NCBI GenBank assembly: GCA_035602155.1
Contig: DATNMW010000370.1
Coordinates: 1 to 8,060, forward strand
Source of the DNA: Bog-159 sp035602155
Lineage (GTDB): Bacteria > Acidobacteriota > Terriglobia > Bryobacterales > Bryobacteraceae
Length of the DNA stretch: 8,060 nucleotides
Direction: 5' to 3'
Shown: positions 6,449 through 8,060 of the stretch, one piece after another
Position numbering within the stretch: position 1 is the stretch's first letter
How the letters are laid out: every line of letters starts with the position of its first letter
The notes under the pieces: model-generated
The model's input: the letters and a program-made list of their open reading frames with translations, nothing else
Databases searched by the model: none
Told to the model about the DNA's origin: nothing
Made by a program: the position numbers and the translations under genes

Positions 6449-7327
6449 ATGTCTCGACCCTATTTGCCGATGATCCTCGTCACCGCGCGCCTGTTGGCGC
6501 AGGGACCACCCCCGGCGGCAGCGCCTCCATCTTCCGCCACAACCGGTGGGCGGCGGTTCGGTGGCTTTGTTCCCGGCCAGCAGCGCCCGCCCGGCGACCC
6601 CGCCCAGATCGCACATGGAAAAGCGCTCTACGGCGTGAGTTGCGCGGGCTGCCACGGCGTAGATCTCCGCGGGGGCGACCTCGGCGGGCCGAACCTGCTG
6701 CGGTCGCAAGTCGCGCTCAGCGATCGGGAGGGCGAGTTGATTCTCCCCATCATCCAGGGCGGCCGTCAGGACGAGGGCATGCCTGCTATTCCCATCAGTC
6801 CGCAGGATGGATTGGCCGTAGCGGCATATATTCGGAGCGTGCTTGAAACCATCGGCGGCCAGGGCAGGCCCCCATCCATCGGAAAAGAAGCTCCCAGTAT
6901 TTTGGTCGGCGACGCCGGCGCCGGCCAGGCATACTTCGCCGCAAAGTGCGGCAATTGCCATTCCGCGACAGGAGACTTGCAGGGGATCGCGGCCAGAATC
7001 ACCGATCCCAAAGCGCTGCAGACTACCTGGGTTGCCGGTGGCTTCCGGCGACGCCGAACGCTCGCGCCGGGCGCGACCGACCGCCGTACTGTTACCGTTT
7101 CGGTCGCTCTGCCGTCCGGAGAAAGCGTCGAAGGCCGGCTGGTTCAAATCGACGATTTCCTGGTGACCGTGGGACTTGCCGACGGAACCGTGCGGACGCT
7201 CCGCCGCGACGCGGACGTACCGAAGGTGGAAGTGCACGACCCTATGAAAGAGCACCACGATTTGATGGCGGTGTACACGGACAAAGACATACACGACGTG
7301 ACTGCGTATCTGGTGACTTTGAAATGA
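6449..7327 (+). CDS. Exported diheme c-type cytochrome with a beta insert in the second domain
   Basis: This 292-residue periplasmic electron carrier starts with a short hydrophobic export signal (about residues 1-18, MILVTARLLAQ) and then a Pro/Gly-rich linker. Heme domain 1 has C65-A-G-C-H69 and a plausible axial Met111 in GMPAIPIS. Heme domain 2 has C167-G-N-C-H171. Between this heme site and the closing C-terminal helix (YTDKDIHDVTAYLVTLK) lies a stretch of about 60-70 residues rich in beta strands (TVTVSVALPSGESVEGRLVQIDDFLV, GTVRTLRRD). The likely Met ligand of heme 2 would then be near HHDLM. Its stop overlaps the start of the quinoprotein gene by ATGA, so the two should be translationally coupled, and the cytochrome is the expected electron acceptor for PQQ. 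ATG 6449 agrees with the signal peptide and the upstream -10 box. Confidence 0.93.
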   Translation: MSRPYLPMILVTARLLAQGPPPAAAPPSSATTGGRRFGGFVPGQQRPPGDPAQIAHGKALYGVSCAGCHGVDLRGGDLGGPNLLRSQVALSDREGELILPIIQGGRQDEGMPAIPISPQDGLAVAAYIRSVLETIGGQGRPPSIGKEAPSILVGDAGAGQAYFAAKCGNCHSATGDLQGIAARITDPKALQTTWVAGGFRRRRTLAPGATDRRTVTVSVALPSGESVEGRLVQIDDFLVTVGLADGTVRTLRRDADVPKVEVHDPMKEHHDLMAVYTDKDIHDVTAYLVTLK

Positions 7328-8060
7328 CACTCGACAAACTGCTACTAGCCACCTTGTTCATGCCGGCGGTGCTGCTGGGGCAGGGCGCCAGCGGAGTGGA
7401 CCCGGCCGATCTGCTGAAGCCTCTTAAGGACGCATGGCCGACTTATAGCGGCGATTATACCGGCAAGCGTTACAGCGCGCTGGACCAGATCAACCAATCC
7501 AACGTGAAAAACCTGACGCTCGCCTGGATGGTTCGTGTGACTCCCGGCCCCGGCGGTGGACAGGGCGGCCGGTACTTCGTAAGACGGAATGTCATTGTCG
7601 GCGGCGAGGGGTCCGGCGACCTGAATGTGGGCGGCGGGACCATCAAGGCCTCCGCGCTGGAGGTCGATGGCGTGCTTTACTTCACCATGCCGGACAACGC
7701 CTGGGCCGTCGACGCGCGCGATGGGACCGAACTGTGGCACTACTTCTGGAAGACCAAAGGCGGCACGCACATCGGCAACCGCGGTCTGGGCATGTGGCAC
7801 AAAACCTTGTTCATGGAGACGCCGGACGATTATCTGGTGGCCCTGGACGCAACCACGGGCAAGGAGCGCTGGCACAAGCCGATCGCGGATCTGGCGGATG
7901 GCTATTTTTCCACACCCGCGCCGGTGGTAGTGGGGAATCATGTGCTGGTGGGCACGGGCGACGACATCGACGCGCCCGGGTTTCTACAATCCTTCGATCC
8001 CGAAACCGGTGACGTGCAATGGAAGTTCTACACCGTGCCCATGAAGAAGGGCGATATTGG
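7324..8060 (+). CDS. Secreted PQQ-dependent (quinoprotein) dehydrogenase, N-terminal part (runs off window)
   Basis: The frame is open for 245 codons to the window end. It starts with a signal peptide (KLLLATLFMPAVLLGQG) and then the diagnostic quinoprotein entry WPTYSGDYTGKRYSALDQIN (residues 39-58) and NVKNLTLAW. Beta-propeller blades follow: LEVDGVLYF...AVDARDGTELWHY, then NRGLGMW...YLVALDATTGKERW, then GFLQSFDPETGDVQWKFYTVP. Such enzymes oxidise alcohols or sugars in the periplasm and pass electrons to cytochrome c, encoded just upstream with a 4-nt overlap. GGTGA 7 nt before ATG 7324 could serve as its ribosome site. By eye alignment to methanol dehydrogenase, the vicinal Cys pair before NRGL is absent, and the calcium-ligand Glu region reads GTGDD. 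A Gly-rich segment (about residues 73-106) is inserted before the second blade. The substrate is not predictable, and the catalytic Asp region lies beyond the window. Confidence 0.93.
   Translation, partial: MTLDKLLLATLFMPAVLLGQGASGVDPADLLKPLKDAWPTYSGDYTGKRYSALDQINQSNVKNLTLAWMVRVTPGPGGGQGGRYFVRRNVIVGGEGSGDLNVGGGTIKASALEVDGVLYFTMPDNAWAVDARDGTELWHYFWKTKGGTHIGNRGLGMWHKTLFMETPDDYLVALDATTGKERWHKPIADLADGYFSTPAPVVVGNHVLVGTGDDIDAPGFLQSFDPETGDVQWKFYTVPMKKGDI

Noticed and set aside
6422..7330. 302-codon open frame antisense to the cytochrome gene
   Set aside because: The plus strand holds two CxxCH sites, an export signal and operon coupling; the minus translation is His/Arg-rich without motifs.
7345..7941. 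Minus-strand open frame over the quinoprotein
   Set aside because: Shadow of the PQQ dehydrogenase frame, which has diagnostic propeller motifs.

Overview
This GC-rich window most resembles a member of the Acidobacteriota, possibly of the Solibacter/Bryobacter type. The reasoning is inference from gene content: a diheme cytochrome followed by a secreted PQQ (quinoprotein) dehydrogenase, Tat-exported small cupin and FAD enzymes, an Ig-like-repeat secreted protein, a Uma2 nuclease-like gene, and several promoters whose -10 box lies almost on the start codon. No rRNA, tRNA, CRISPR array or intact transposase was found.

Layout. Bases 2-652 are the 3' half of the transcription terminator gene rho, cut by the window edge. 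Bases 653-1457 are gene debris: a decayed 2Fe-2S ferredoxin C-terminus (about 790-1020), then a second, broken copy of the rho 3' end (about 1093-1457). An intact Uma2-family gene follows (1488-2006). Bases 2007-2827 hold no convincing intact gene; on the minus strand there is a probable decayed zinc-knuckle-like gene with a strong ribosome binding site (2096-2705).

A three-gene minus-strand block reads 6186 to 2828: a secreted Ig-like/beta-sandwich protein, a Tat-exported cupin, and a Tat-exported FAD oxidoreductase resembling spermidine dehydrogenases. The cupin and the FAD gene are only 19 nt apart and probably form an operon. The divergent spacer 6187-6448 contains two facing promoters and a near-perfect 27-bp inverted repeat. 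To its right, on the plus strand, a diheme c-type cytochrome overlaps by ATGA the start of a quinoprotein dehydrogenase that runs off the window. These two are expected to act as a periplasmic electron-transfer pair, with PQQ-linked alcohol or sugar oxidation passing electrons to the cytochrome.

The most informative signals are four things: the rho remnant, which diverged mostly at synonymous sites before it broke; the recurring leaderless-type promoters; the long inverted repeat; and the variant architectures of the cytochrome and quinoprotein. I see no clear evidence for a wholly new multi-gene system.
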